Shown one piece after another: positions 1 to 8,795 of a stretch of 52,355 bases of DNA. The position numbers and the translations under genes were made by a program. The notes under the pieces were generated by a model, which saw only the letters and a program-made list of their open reading frames with translations, was not told the origin of the DNA and did not search any database. The stretch is taken from positions 1-52,355 of the forward strand of contig NZ_CATNVB010000016.1 in NCBI RefSeq assembly GCF_951230165.1, read 5' to 3'. This DNA comes from Lentilactobacillus sp. Marseille-Q4993 (GTDB taxonomy: Bacteria > Bacillota > Bacilli > Lactobacillales > Lactobacillaceae). The stretch's first letter is position 1, and every line of letters begins with the position of its first letter.

Positions 1-77
1 TCTTCCTTAACTTTAGTTATTTGTATATTTTTGTCTTTGATATCCAGTAAATCTAAGATAGAATTGTCTTGGGACAT
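1..77 (-). CDS. ISL3-family transposase, N-terminal fragment (cut by window edge)
   Basis: An open minus-strand frame starts with ATG at 77 and runs off the left edge after 25 codons. It reads MSQDNSILDLLDIKDKNIQ and continues ITKVKE. An SD-like GAGGTG lies about 7 nt upstream of the ATG. The short motif of MSxDNSI, then xxLLxIKDxNIxI, resembles the start of ISL3-family transposases of lactobacilli as I remember them. The fragment is too short to show the zinc-finger or DDE residues, so the family call rests on the N-terminal pattern only. An IS at the edge would explain why the sequence stops here. Confidence 0.55.
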   Translation of the reverse strand, partial: MSQDNSILDLLDIKDKNIQITKVKE

Positions 78-162
78 CACATACACCTCGCTTGTTTTTT
101 GTTTAGACGCTTAAATCTTAGCATATGTGACAGTGATGTCCTATTTGTTTTGGATAAAAAAA

Positions 163-191
163 CTGGCATTGATGATGTTCATCAATACCAG
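163..191 (-). terminator. 13-bp hairpin followed by a T run on the minus strand
   Basis: On the minus strand CTGGTATTGATGA and TCATCAATGCCAG pair (13 positions, one G-T) around a 3-nt loop and are followed by seven T residues (156-162 on the plus strand are A). This is the form of an intrinsic terminator reading towards the transposase at 1-77. No minus-strand gene lies upstream inside the window. It could be an IS-end hairpin that shields the transposase from outside transcription. Confidence 0.5.
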
Positions 192-245
192 AAAGTATAG
201 TTCCCTTTTTGTTTAGAGCAAAAAATAACGCTCTGAGTTAGTTAT

Positions 246-253
246 GGTAAAAT
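246..253 (+). promoter_or_regulatory. extended -10 promoter of gdpP
   Basis: TGGTAAAAT has the TGn extension in front of a TAAAAT hexamer, 33 nt upstream of the gdpP ATG. No good -35 hexamer stands at the right distance. This suggests gdpP-rplI can be transcribed independently of whatever lay to the left before the IS. Confidence 0.45.
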
Positions 254-286
254 AGTGGTACTAAAGCTATCTAAAGAGGAACAAAA

Positions 287-2299
287 ATGGATAAATCAAA
301 ACCACAGACAACTGGACAGTTGCCACCGTTTTTACACAACCGGCGGCTTAGGCGAATAATGACGTTTATTGCCATTATCGTCGTTTTTGGAGTGGTAGTG
401 TCATTTTTATTGAACCCAATCGTTGCGGTCGTTATGGTCACAATCAGTGTGGTTGGTTTGATATACACTATTTTTATGATGAACGAAATCAGTTCTGATA
501 CGAACCGGTATATTGAGGATCTGTCATACCGAATCCATCGGGGGGAACAAGAAGCATTACTCGAAATGCCAATTGGAGTGATGGTTCTCAACGATAGTCG
601 GATGATTGAGTGGGCCAACCCATTCTTATTGCAATACTTTGAAGGGGAAAATATCCTGGATAAGAAACTTGAGGATGTGGACGGCGATTTGAGTCAGCTG
701 TTGATGAAATACCAGGATGATAAAGAGTTTCACACGATTACTTGGCGGAATCGTAAATTTACCATGTTGGTTCAATCAGAATACAACACCGTTTATCTAC
801 TGGATATCACCCGATATGCGCAGTTAGAGGAACGATATCTTGACGAACAAATCTCAGTTGGGCAGATTTTCTTGGATAACTATGATGAGGTTACCCAATC
901 GATGACCGATCAGGAAATTTCAAACTTAAGTAATTACATTACCAACGAATTAGCATCTTGGTCACAACGTTACGGGATGTACCTTAAGCAAATTGATGAT
1001 GACCACTTCTTCTTAATGGCATATGCCAAGTCACTTGCGGCGGTAGAAAACGACAAGTTTAATATTCTTGATACTGTGCGGGAAAGTACTTCGAAGCAAA
1101 ACTTCCCACTGACCTTGAGTATTGGAATTTCCTATGGTGAAGAAGATTTGAACAGTCTTGCAGATCAGGCTCAAAGTAACTTGGACCTAGCCCTTGGTCG
1201 TGGTGGTGACCAAGTTGTTGTTAAGAGTTTGGAAGGGACTGCTCGGTTCTACGGTGGGAAGACCAACCCAATGGAGAAACGGACTAGGGTGCGGGCTAGA
1301 ATGATTTCTCAGGCCCTTAATGAATTGATGAAGGAATCGGACCAAGTATTCGTTCAAGGTCACGAACGGCCTGATATGGACTCGTTAGGAGCCTGTTTAG
1401 GGATTCGCCGAATTGCCCAGATGAACAATAAGCAGTGTTGGATCGTCCTCGATAAGGGGAATGTCCATTCTGACATTCAACGACTACTTGAAGAAATCAA
1501 GAACTACCCAGAAATAAATGATGCAATCATTTCACCAGAGGAAGCTCTAAGCAAGGCAACCGATAGTAGTCTGATGATTATGGTCGATCATTCAAAACCA
1601 TCGATTAGTATGGCTGAGAATGTGTATGATCGACTATCTAAACGGGTAGTGATTATTGATCACCATAGACGAGGCGAGGAGTTCCCAGAAAACCCAATGC
1701 TGGTTTACATCGAACCTTATGCATCATCAACCTGTGAGTTAATCACTGAAATGTTTGAGTACCAGTCACATGATGAGGAACCAATCAATAAGATTGAAGC
1801 GACGGCAATGCTGACGGGGATTTTTGTTGATACCCAAAGTTTCTCAATGAGAACTGGTACCAGAACATTTGATGCTGCTAGTTACCTCCGGTCGACCGGG
1901 GCAGACTCGAATGATATGCAGCAGTTGATGAAGGAGAACGTTGATAATTACCTTGAGCGAAATCACTTGATTTCAATGGTTGAATTCTTCAATAGTGATA
2001 TGGCCATGATTGTTGGTGAAGAGGATCGTGTTTATGATTCGGTTACGGCAGCTCAGGCTTGCGATTCGTTGTTGACGATGAATGGCGTTGATGCCTCGTT
2101 TATTATTACCAAACGGACTGATGGTTTGGTCGGGGTTTCAGCTCGAAGTACCGGTAAAATTAACGTGCAAATCATCATGGAACGGATGGGTGGCGGTGGT
2201 CACCTTTCGAGTGGTGCTACTCAGATTGGCGATAAAACCGTTGCCGAAGTTCGCGAATTACTGCTTGAAACAATTAATAATATCGATGATAATGAATAA
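287..2299 (+). CDS. gdpP: cyclic-di-AMP phosphodiesterase GdpP
   Basis: Membrane-bound phosphodiesterase that hydrolyses c-di-AMP to pApA, a signal linked to potassium, osmotic and cell-wall homeostasis. The 670 residues show two N-terminal membrane helices (about 22-42 and 44-65), a PAS-like region (about 85-175), a degenerate GGDEF-like region (about 175-305) lacking the GGDEF signature, and a DHH-DHHA1 catalytic module. Visible metal-binding motifs are H359 with D363/D365 in GHERPDMDS, VDHSK near 425, D458-H459-H460 in IIDHHRR, and GGGGHLSSG around H639. Length matches the family (about 655-675). The start is ATG with AAAGAGGA 6 nt upstream. The order gdpP-rplI-dnaB is the usual one in Firmicutes near the origin. 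All catalytic residues appear intact. Confidence 0.95.
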   Translation: MDKSKPQTTGQLPPFLHNRRLRRIMTFIAIIVVFGVVVSFLLNPIVAVVMVTISVVGLIYTIFMMNEISSDTNRYIEDLSYRIHRGEQEALLEMPIGVMVLNDSRMIEWANPFLLQYFEGENILDKKLEDVDGDLSQLLMKYQDDKEFHTITWRNRKFTMLVQSEYNTVYLLDITRYAQLEERYLDEQISVGQIFLDNYDEVTQSMTDQEISNLSNYITNELASWSQRYGMYLKQIDDDHFFLMAYAKSLAAVENDKFNILDTVRESTSKQNFPLTLSIGISYGEEDLNSLADQAQSNLDLALGRGGDQVVVKSLEGTARFYGGKTNPMEKRTRVRARMISQALNELMKESDQVFVQGHERPDMDSLGACLGIRRIAQMNNKQCWIVLDKGNVHSDIQRLLEEIKNYPEINDAIISPEEALSKATDSSLMIMVDHSKPSISMAENVYDRLSKRVVIIDHHRRGEEFPENPMLVYIEPYASSTCELITEMFEYQSHDEEPINKIEATAMLTGIFVDTQSFSMRTGTRTFDAASYLRSTGADSNDMQQLMKENVDNYLERNHLISMVEFFNSDMAMIVGEEDRVYDSVTAAQACDSLLTMNGVDASFIITKRTDGLVGVSARSTGKINVQIIMERMGGGGHLSSGATQIGDKTVAEVRELLLETINNIDDNE

Positions 2300-2338
2300 C
2301 AGGGTTCAAAATTTTGAGGATAGTAGGAGTGATCATTT

Positions 2339-2794
2339 ATGAAAATTATTTTTCTAGAGGATGTCCGTGGTAAGGGAAAACGTGGCGAAGTTAAGGAAGT
2401 ACCCGACGGCTATGCTCAAAATTTCTTAATTAAGAATGGTAAGGCGAAGGCCGCAACAGCTTCCGCAATGAGCCAATTGAAAGGTCAACAAAAGGCCGAA
2501 CAAAAAAAGGCTGAAGAAGAACTTGAGGAATCTAAGCAATTAAAGACTAAGTTGGAAAGTGACGATACTGTCGTTGAGATTTCTGCTAAGGCAGGAACTG
2601 ACGGCCGGTTATTCGGGTCAGTTCCAAGTAAGCAAATTGCTCAAGCTCTCAATAAGCAATATGGCCTCAAAATCGATAAGCGGAAGATCGAGTTGCCTGA
2701 ACCAATTAGAGTTGCAGGTTACACGAACGTGCCTGTTAAGCTCCATTCAGAAGTAACGGCTAAGATTAGGGTTCACGTAACGGAAACTAACTAA
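2339..2794 (+). CDS. rplI: 50S ribosomal protein L9
   Basis: Ribosomal protein bL9, which binds 23S rRNA at the base of the L1 stalk. The 151 residues begin [18 protein letters not shown], the typical bL9 start, and continue with the conserved [16 protein letters not shown], a long charged connecting helix (about residues 41-75) and a C-terminal domain with DGRLFGSV. Length is standard. It follows gdpP by 39 nt with an AGGAG site about 9-10 nt before the ATG, so the two genes are probably co-transcribed. Confidence 0.97.
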   Translation: MKIIFLEDVRGKGKRGEVKEVPDGYAQNFLIKNGKAKAATASAMSQLKGQQKAEQKKAEEELEESKQLKTKLESDDTVVEISAKAGTDGRLFGSVPSKQIAQALNKQYGLKIDKRKIELPEPIRVAGYTNVPVKLHSEVTAKIRVHVTETN

Positions 2795-2817
2795 ATAGTT
2801 TGCTGGTAGTTGGAGTG

Positions 2818-2855
2818 TCAGGGATGATTTTGAAAGTATCCTTGATGCTCTTTTG
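2818..2855 (+). terminator. weak terminator-like hairpin after rplI
   Basis: TCAGGGAT and ATCCTTGA can pair (8 bp, one G-T) around an 11-nt loop and are followed by a broken T-rich stretch (GCTCTTTTGG). The U tract is poor, so read-through into dnaB is plausible. The 187-nt gap to dnaB also contains a TACTAT -10-like hexamer at 2943-2948. Confidence 0.3.
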
Positions 2856-2981
2856 GTTTGGGTGAGATTTTATTAGTTACTACTAGCAGTAACTCACACG
2901 TTTTCACAATTAAAGTAGCATTTTTTTCTAATCTTTATGTGCTACTATATAGTTAACATTTTAGAATTTCGGGGAATTTAA

Positions 2982-4370
2982 ATGAACAATGATGTAATGA
3001 ATGAACTACCACCCCAGAACATCGATGCCGAAAAGGCGGTGCTTGGGGCAATATTTTTAAGTACAGATGCCCTCATTGAGGCAATGGAATTCTTAGAACC
3101 CCGCGATTTTTACAAACGGGCTCATCAAATCATCTTTGAAGCCATGGTTAATTTAAATGACCGGGATGAGGCGATTGACGTTGTTACGGTCGCGGATCTT
3201 CTTACTAGTCAAAATAACTTTGATGACGTTGGTGGAATGGAATACATTGCTGAATTAGCTGGATCCGTGCCAACAAGTGCTAACGTTGCGTACTACGCCA
3301 AAATCGTTAAGGACAAGGCTGTGTTACGGCGATTGATCCAAACGGCGACCAACATTGCTACTGAAAGTTATAGCACTGATGATGACGTTGAGACGGTTTT
3401 AGATAACGCTGAACGTGATATCATGAACGTTGCTGAAAATCGAAACCAGTCTGGATTTAAGGCAATTAAAGATGTTCTTAATTCAGCCTTCAGTGAAATT
3501 GACCGTTTGTCTCAAGAAGACAGCAACGTTACCGGTTTATCGACGGGGTACCCTGAGTTGGATAAAATTACGACGGGGCTTCATGACGATGAATTGATAA
3601 TTTTGGCTGCCCGGCCAGCCGTTGGTAAAACCGCGTTTGCCTTGAATCTTGCTCAGAACGTAGGGACCAAGACGGACAAAGCCGTTGCCATTTTTAGTTT
3701 GGAAATGAGTGCTGAGTCATTGGTCAACCGGATGCTGTGTGCTGAAGGTAGTATCAACGCAAACCATTTGCGAACTGGAAACCTGACTGAGGATGAGTGG
3801 CAAAACCTCGTGGTGGCAATGGGAAGCCTTTCACGGGCTAACATTTATATTGATGATACGCCGGGAATCAAGATGTCTGAAATTCGGGCTAAATGTCGGC
3901 GGTTAGCTAAGGAAACTGATAATCTTGGGATGGTTGTTATCGATTATCTCCAACTGATTGAAGGTGGGAACCGAGAAAACCGGCAACAAGAAGTTTCCGA
4001 TATTTCGCGGCAGTTAAAGAAACTGGCTAAGGAACTCCATATTCCAGTTATTTCGTTGTCACAGCTGTCTCGTGGCGTTGAACAGCGTCAGGACAAGCGA
4101 CCTGTTTTGTCCGATATTCGGGAATCCGGATCAATCGAGCAGGATGCCGATATCGTTGCCTTCCTTTACCGTGATGACTATTATGAGCGGGAAGACGGCG
4201 ATGATGACGATAGCGGTGGTAGTGGTGATGATGACCAAAATGATGTTGGTGAAGTTGAAGTAATCATTGAGAAGAACCGGTCGGGTCCTCGTGGAACTGT
4301 CAAACTGTTGTTTGTTAAGTCATACAATAAGTTCTCATCAATTTCGTATGCTCCAGACCAAGCAAGTTAA
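2982..4370 (+). CDS. dnaB: replicative DNA helicase DnaB (DnaC in Bacillus naming)
   Basis: Hexameric 5'-3' helicase of the replisome. The 462 residues contain an N-terminal DnaB domain beginning PPQNIDAEKAVLGAIF, which binds primase and loader proteins, and a RecA-like C-terminal ATPase. Walker A is AARPAVGKTAFALNLA (about 207-222), then FSLEMSAESLVNRML, Walker B VVIDYLQLI (about 314-322), and the SDIRESGSIEQDAD motif. Between the last motif and the C-terminal EKNRSGPRGTVKLLF is an acidic insertion rich in Asp, Gly and Ser (about 403-423) that is longer than in most homologues I know. The gene has its own upstream gap and is followed by a strong terminator. Confidence 0.97.
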   Translation: MNNDVMNELPPQNIDAEKAVLGAIFLSTDALIEAMEFLEPRDFYKRAHQIIFEAMVNLNDRDEAIDVVTVADLLTSQNNFDDVGGMEYIAELAGSVPTSANVAYYAKIVKDKAVLRRLIQTATNIATESYSTDDDVETVLDNAERDIMNVAENRNQSGFKAIKDVLNSAFSEIDRLSQEDSNVTGLSTGYPELDKITTGLHDDELIILAARPAVGKTAFALNLAQNVGTKTDKAVAIFSLEMSAESLVNRMLCAEGSINANHLRTGNLTEDEWQNLVVAMGSLSRANIYIDDTPGIKMSEIRAKCRRLAKETDNLGMVVIDYLQLIEGGNRENRQQEVSDISRQLKKLAKELHIPVISLSQLSRGVEQRQDKRPVLSDIRESGSIEQDADIVAFLYRDDYYEREDGDDDDSGGSGDDDQNDVGEVEVIIEKNRSGPRGTVKLLFVKSYNKFSSISYAPDQAS

Positions 4371-4374
4371 TAAA

Positions 4375-4425
4375 AAGGTCGTCATTCTGGCTAATTAGAG
4401 CCAGAATTGGCGACCTTCTTTTTGG
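4375..4425 (+). terminator. intrinsic terminator after dnaB
   Basis: AAGGTCG(T)CATTCTGGCT pairs with AGCCAGAATTGGCGACCTT and is followed by CTTTTT. It begins 5 nt after the dnaB stop codon. Confidence 0.85.
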
Positions 4426-4471
4426 TTGGGCTGAAATTGGCCAAGAATTGAGGAATATGACCGTTAAAATC

Positions 4472-4526
4472 AAAATAGCACTAGTTAGCTACTTAATGGA
4501 GAAAAGCTAACTGGTGCTATTTTTTA
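4472..4526. terminator. second hairpin, possibly bidirectional terminator
   Basis: AAAATAGCACTAGTTAGCT pairs with AGCTAACTGGTGCTATTTTTT around a 14-nt loop. T tracts follow on both strands. It lies between the dnaB terminator and the terminator of the minus-strand tRNA gene, so no gene obviously needs it. Confidence 0.55.
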
Positions 4527-4561
4527 AGGCCTCAAACATCATTATGAATTATATTGAAGCC

Positions 4562-4603
4562 AAAAAAATAACAGACACGGCTCAGGCCGGCGTGTCTGTT
4601 ATT
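4562..4603 (-). terminator. terminator of the tRNA-Lys gene
   Basis: On the minus strand a perfect 13-bp stem (AATAACAGACACG with CGTGTCTGTTATT) closes an 11-nt loop and ends in seven T residues. It stands 15 nt downstream of the tRNA 3' end. Confidence 0.85.
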
Positions 4604-4618
4604 TAGTGATATGTATAA

Positions 4619-4691
4619 TGGGCAGTCAGGGGCTCGAACCCTGGACCCACGGATTAAGAGTCCGTTGCTCTACCAACTGAGCTAACTGCCC
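4619..4691 (-). tRNA. tRNA-Lys (anticodon CTT)
   Basis: The minus strand folds into a full cloverleaf: acceptor stem GGGCAGT/ACTGCCC, D arm GCTC-AGTTGGTA-GAGC, anticodon stem ACGGA/TCCGT with loop CTCTTAA, a 5-nt variable loop, and T arm CAGGG-TTCGAGC-CCCTG, then discriminator A. The anticodon CTT reads AAG lysine codons. CCA is not encoded. It has its own promoter and terminator. Confidence 0.95.
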
Positions 4692-4713
4692 ATGTCATTT
4701 ATCCGACTTAAAT

Positions 4714-4742
4714 ATAGTATCATGGAATTTTGACTTTGACAA
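4714..4742 (-). promoter_or_regulatory. promoter of the tRNA-Lys gene
   Basis: On the minus strand TTGTCA (4737-4742) is followed after exactly 17 nt by TACTAT (4714-4719), and the tRNA begins 23 nt beyond. This is a near-consensus vegetative promoter. Confidence 0.7.
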
Positions 4743-4807
4743 CATTATTTGTAAAAAAAGTTCAAAAAAGCGGAAAACCCATGTTTTTATTAACAATGAG
4801 GCGGCTG

Positions 4808-4816
4808 TGTTATAAT
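4808..4816 (+). promoter_or_regulatory. extended -10 promoter of the wal operon
   Basis: TGTTATAAT is a perfect TGn-TATAAT extended -10 element, 70 nt upstream of the walR ATG. The -35 region is not clear. It is the only good promoter seen before walR. Confidence 0.6.
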
Positions 4817-4885
4817 TTGAATGTGTAACATTCTACATTAAAGTAAAAAATAAAGCATTAGAATTCAACGTTAGGAGAATTGTTA

Positions 4886-5602
4886 ATGGCAAAGAAAATA
4901 TTAGTAGTTGACGATGAGAAGCCCATCGTTGATATTGAAAAGTTTAACCTAGAAAAGGAAGGGTATGAAGTCTCCGTTGCGTATGACGGCGAAGAAGCCC
5001 TTGAACAAGTGAATGATGTTGATCCAGATCTCATCATCCTTGATTTGATGTTGCCAAAAATGGATGGATTGGAAGTAGCTCGTGAAGTTAGAAAGACCAA
5101 AGATACGCCAATCATCATGGTTACGGCTAAGGACTCTGAATTAGACAAGGTTCTTGGATTGGAATTAGGAGCGGACGATTACGTTACTAAGCCATTCTCA
5201 AACCGAGAGTTAGTTGCGAGAGTTAAGGCTAACTTACGACGCCAAACTGCCAGTGTTAACAACACTGACCAGACTGAGGAAAACCAGGATATTACTATCG
5301 GTGATCTGGTTATTCATCCAGATGCTTATTCCGTTTCTAAACGGGGAGAAAACATCGAGTTAACTCACCGAGAGTTTGAATTACTCCATTACTTGGCTCA
5401 ACATATTGGTCAAGTTATGACGCGAGAGCATTTACTACAAACAGTTTGGGGCTACGATTACTTTGGTGACGTTAGAACTGTCGATGTTACCGTTCGGCGT
5501 TTGCGTGAAAAAGTCGAAGATAATCCAAGTCACCCAACCTGGCTTGTCACCCGTCGTGGGGTTGGTTATTACTTAAGAAACCCAGAAAACGACCAAGCAT
5601 AA
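4886..5602 (+). CDS. walR: response regulator WalR (YycF)
   Basis: OmpR-type response regulator of the essential WalRK system that adjusts peptidoglycan hydrolase expression. The 238 residues hold a receiver domain with acidic pocket D9-D10, phospho-acceptor D53, T80 and K102 (in VTKPF), then a winged-helix DNA-binding domain from about 130 containing [16 protein letters not shown] and [18 protein letters not shown] lies in frame at 4880, but TAGGAGA at 4872-4878 is correctly spaced for the ATG at 4886, so I use that start. It heads a five-gene operon. Confidence 0.96.
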   Translation: MAKKILVVDDEKPIVDIEKFNLEKEGYEVSVAYDGEEALEQVNDVDPDLIILDLMLPKMDGLEVAREVRKTKDTPIIMVTAKDSELDKVLGLELGADDYVTKPFSNRELVARVKANLRRQTASVNNTDQTEENQDITIGDLVIHPDAYSVSKRGENIELTHREFELLHYLAQHIGQVMTREHLLQTVWGYDYFGDVRTVDVTVRRLREKVEDNPSHPTWLVTRRGVGYYLRNPENDQA

Positions 5603-5632
5603 CGATAATTATTGTAAGGGGTAAAACTGGTT

Positions 5633-7483
5633 GTGAACGAGCGAATCAAATTTTTTCAATCAATAAAATTTAAAATTGCCCTCGTCTTCGCCCTCGTATT
5701 GTTGATCACACTGGAAATCGTGGGGGCTGTTTTTGTGCGTCAATTAGAACGCCAGAATTTGCAGACTTTTAAGGACCAAGTGCAACTTCAAAGCTACGTT
5801 CAAAAGTCGTTAACGTCTGAATTAGCTAAATCAAACATAACTTTGGCTAACAGAAGAATCAAAACAATTCTTAACGATTCCGACAACACCAATCCTGCTC
5901 AGATTCAAGTAATCGACAAAAAGGGAACGATTCGGGGAACTAACCAGGTTAATAATCAAGCGGTAGTCGGTCAAAAAACAACCGACAACGGTGTTAAAAA
6001 TGCGCTGTATAACGGAAAATCGATTGAAAAAAACACTTACGATGCGGCAAGCAACAACCGTTACTATGTTTCAATCACCACTCTGATTAGGAGTACAGGT
6101 AATAGTAATCAAGTGGTTGGAGTTGTGTATACTAAGGCCAATCTTGATCAGGTTTATCGGCAAACAAACGGGGTTACTGGAATCTACTTATTTGCCTCAA
6201 CGGTTGCCATTGTATTGGGGTTAATTATCTCAATCGTGATTTCGAGAGCGTTCACCCGCCCGATTGAAGAAATGAAGCAACAGACTATGAGAATTGCTCG
6301 TGGTGATTACTCAGGTCAAGTTCACGTTTATGGAAACGATGAGCTTGGTCAACTTGCTAGTGCAGTTAATAACCTGTCAGTTAGGGTTGAGGAATCCCAT
6401 GAATCGACGGAGTCTGAGCGAAGGCGACTAGATTCAGTGTTAGCGAACATGACCGATGGAGTGCTTGCTACGGATCGCCGGGGGAATGTTATTATCATCA
6501 ATGATACCGCCGCTAGTTTTCTTGATACAAAGGACGATGTAATGGGAAAATCGATTTTAACCGTTCTTGGGATTCAAGATGATTACACATTGCGTGATTT
6601 GTTAGAGCAACCTGATGAGATTATTCTTGATTTTTCAAATGATGAACAAGACTTGATTTTGCACGCCCATTTCTCATTAATTCAGCGAGAATCAGGGTTT
6701 ATTAGCGGACTTGTCTGTGTGCTTCGAGATATTACTGAACAACAACGAATCGATCAGGATCGGAAACAATTTGTTTCTAATGTTTCCCACGAACTGCGAA
6801 CCCCACTTACTAGTGTGCGTTCTTACATTGAAGCGTTGTCGGATGGGGCTTGGCAGGATCCTAAGTTAGCTCCTAAGTTTTTGAAGGTAACTCAGGACGA
6901 AACTGACCGAATGATCAGAATGATTAATGATTTGCTGACACTATCAAGAATGGAATCGGGAACTCAGAAGATGGAAAGCGAGCTCGTTAATATCAACGAG
7001 TTGTTTAACTATATTCTGAATCGGTTCGATATGATCATTAAAAAGGATGACCATCCAGAAAAAACATACTCAATCAAACGCTACTTTACTAAACGAGATT
7101 TATGGGTCGAACTTGATACTGATCGGTTTACCCAGGTTCTCGATAATATTATGAATAATGCGATTAAATACTCACCAGATGGTGGGGTTATTACCTGTCG
7201 ACTTTATGAAACTAGAAATAAGGTTATTTTGAGCATCAGCGATCAAGGATTAGGAATTCCAAGAAAGGACCTACCTCATATATTTGACCGTTTTTATCGG
7301 GTCGATAAGGCTCGTTCCCGAAAACAGGGTGGTACTGGTCTGGGTCTTGCCATTTCTAAGGAAGTGGTTGAGGCGCTTGGTGGCCAATTATGGGCCGAAA
7401 GTATTGAGGGACGTGGTTCAACATTCTACATCGCCCTTCCATACGAGCCACTAGCAGAGGAGGATCTTTGGGATGAGGTTTAG
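5633..7483 (+). CDS. walK: sensor histidine kinase WalK (YycG)
   Basis: Membrane sensor kinase that phosphorylates WalR. The 616 residues contain TM1 (about 13-33), an extracellular sensor domain (about 34-180), TM2 (about 183-203), HAMP (about 204-256), a PAS domain (about 265-375), and HisKA with the phospho-acceptor in SNVSHELRTPLTS (H386). The ATPase domain has the N box NIMNNAIKYSP and the DQGLGIP, FDRFYRVD and GGTGLGLAI motifs. Start is GTG, 30 nt after walR, with TAAGGGG about 10 nt upstream. No part of the kinase looks damaged. Confidence 0.96.
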   Translation: MNERIKFFQSIKFKIALVFALVLLITLEIVGAVFVRQLERQNLQTFKDQVQLQSYVQKSLTSELAKSNITLANRRIKTILNDSDNTNPAQIQVIDKKGTIRGTNQVNNQAVVGQKTTDNGVKNALYNGKSIEKNTYDAASNNRYYVSITTLIRSTGNSNQVVGVVYTKANLDQVYRQTNGVTGIYLFASTVAIVLGLIISIVISRAFTRPIEEMKQQTMRIARGDYSGQVHVYGNDELGQLASAVNNLSVRVEESHESTESERRRLDSVLANMTDGVLATDRRGNVIIINDTAASFLDTKDDVMGKSILTVLGIQDDYTLRDLLEQPDEIILDFSNDEQDLILHAHFSLIQRESGFISGLVCVLRDITEQQRIDQDRKQFVSNVSHELRTPLTSVRSYIEALSDGAWQDPKLAPKFLKVTQDETDRMIRMINDLLTLSRMESGTQKMESELVNINELFNYILNRFDMIIKKDDHPEKTYSIKRYFTKRDLWVELDTDRFTQVLDNIMNNAIKYSPDGGVITCRLYETRNKVILSISDQGLGIPRKDLPHIFDRFYRVDKARSRKQGGTGLGLAISKEVVEALGGQLWAESIEGRGSTFYIALPYEPLAEEDLWDEV

Positions 7484-8777
7484 TAAATTTATTTTGCCTG
7501 TTGTATTGAGCCTTGCGGTGGTTGCTAGTTTGGTGCTATCGGTTATCCTCTGGATCAACCCAGCTAATTATCGAAATGACCAGAATTCAACCAGAAACAC
7601 TCAGAATTCTGAAATGATTAAACCACGGTCAGCGATTTACTCTCCTACCCAGGCGGTTGAAAATAATCGTGATGGCAGCCAAGATTTATTGGTAAACCGG
7701 TCAGTCAACATGATTGGTGAAATCAAGGATAGTATTGAAAATTACAAACCAACGGGTTATAAAACGATTAGTAAAAATTCACAAGACGAGTACTTTAAGA
7801 TTGCTAAGCGACCAAATTCAGTTATGCTTAATTATTCGAGTTCCGTAAATCTTAAGACGGTTGGCAGACTTTTTAAGCATAAGTTGAATAATTCGGCCAA
7901 CCCAATCGTTAACCGGGTGATTTTACCCCTAAATGACACATCAAGACTTTACCTTCTTGGTGATAGGGGATTCAAGGTCTATGAGGTCAAACTCGAGAAG
8001 CATAATCTTGAAAAGTTAAACAATGTTCTAAATTTGAAACTAAGACGGTTTCCGGTTGCTATCCGGTTAAATAACGATGTTCCAATGATGTACCTTGAGA
8101 GTTCAGTAGATATGCAACCGTATAAGTATCTCGTCAATCGTCAAACTGAAGACTACTACGTCAGCCGGTTACTGAATGATCAAGATTCAACTAACGTTTC
8201 CGTTAAGAAGAGACGAGGCACCACAACCTATAGTGATCAGAACTCACAGCAGTTGGACTTTAATAGTCGAACGAGGGCTGGCGAATTTATTGATTATCAA
8301 ATAAAGAACCAACCGCGAACCCTATACTCATCACTGACAAAGTCTTACAAGACAATTAGGGATCTTGGGGTTTCCATGGATAACGTTAAGTTTTACGGAT
8401 ACGATGTAAAAAATCGGGAAATTTCGTTTAGAACCTTTGTTGAAGGATTTCCTATTTTTAAGAATAATGGTTTTGGGGCAGTTTCAATTAGAAACCGTAA
8501 CGCTGGGGTTCAACGAACTAAGTTCCTGTTGGATACTCCCCAAGTGCCACTGCCAAGTAAGAGTGGTATGACCACTTTACCAAGTACGGATACAGTTATC
8601 TCTAGGCTAACCGGGCACGGTTATAATCGCCAAAAGATTGGTAAAATCAGATTAGGTTATACTTGGAATCAAAAGAAACCAAGCTCAATGCTGATAACTT
8701 TAACGCCTGACTGGTACGTTTTATATAACGGTAAGTGGTCAAGCTATACGGAGTTAATGCAGCAAAATAATCAATAA
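7473..8777 (+). CDS. walH: WalK regulatory membrane protein WalH (YycH)
   Basis: Single-pass membrane protein of the YycH family, known to interact with WalK and tune its activity. The 434 residues have an N-terminal membrane anchor (about 7-27) with the rest predicted outside the cell. I recognise it from position and overall form more than from sharp motifs, since the family is poorly conserved. It overlaps the end of walK by 11 nt, with AGAGGAGG 9 nt before its ATG, which indicates translational coupling. Confidence 0.9.
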   Translation: MRFSKFILPVVLSLAVVASLVLSVILWINPANYRNDQNSTRNTQNSEMIKPRSAIYSPTQAVENNRDGSQDLLVNRSVNMIGEIKDSIENYKPTGYKTISKNSQDEYFKIAKRPNSVMLNYSSSVNLKTVGRLFKHKLNNSANPIVNRVILPLNDTSRLYLLGDRGFKVYEVKLEKHNLEKLNNVLNLKLRRFPVAIRLNNDVPMMYLESSVDMQPYKYLVNRQTEDYYVSRLLNDQDSTNVSVKKRRGTTTYSDQNSQQLDFNSRTRAGEFIDYQIKNQPRTLYSSLTKSYKTIRDLGVSMDNVKFYGYDVKNREISFRTFVEGFPIFKNNGFGAVSIRNRNAGVQRTKFLLDTPQVPLPSKSGMTTLPSTDTVISRLTGHGYNRQKIGKIRLGYTWNQKKPSSMLITLTPDWYVLYNGKWSSYTELMQQNNQ

Positions 8778-8795
8778 CAGAAAGGAGGGGTCTAA

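Noticed and set aside
2082-2342. 86-residue plus-strand frame overlapping the end of gdpP and the start of rplI
   Set aside because: Lies in a different frame within strongly recognised genes and has no SD.
4190-4265. Asp-codon-rich GATGATGAC stretch in dnaB as a tandem repeat
   Set aside because: It is coding sequence for an acidic loop in an intact frame; noted in the dnaB entry rather than called a repeat.
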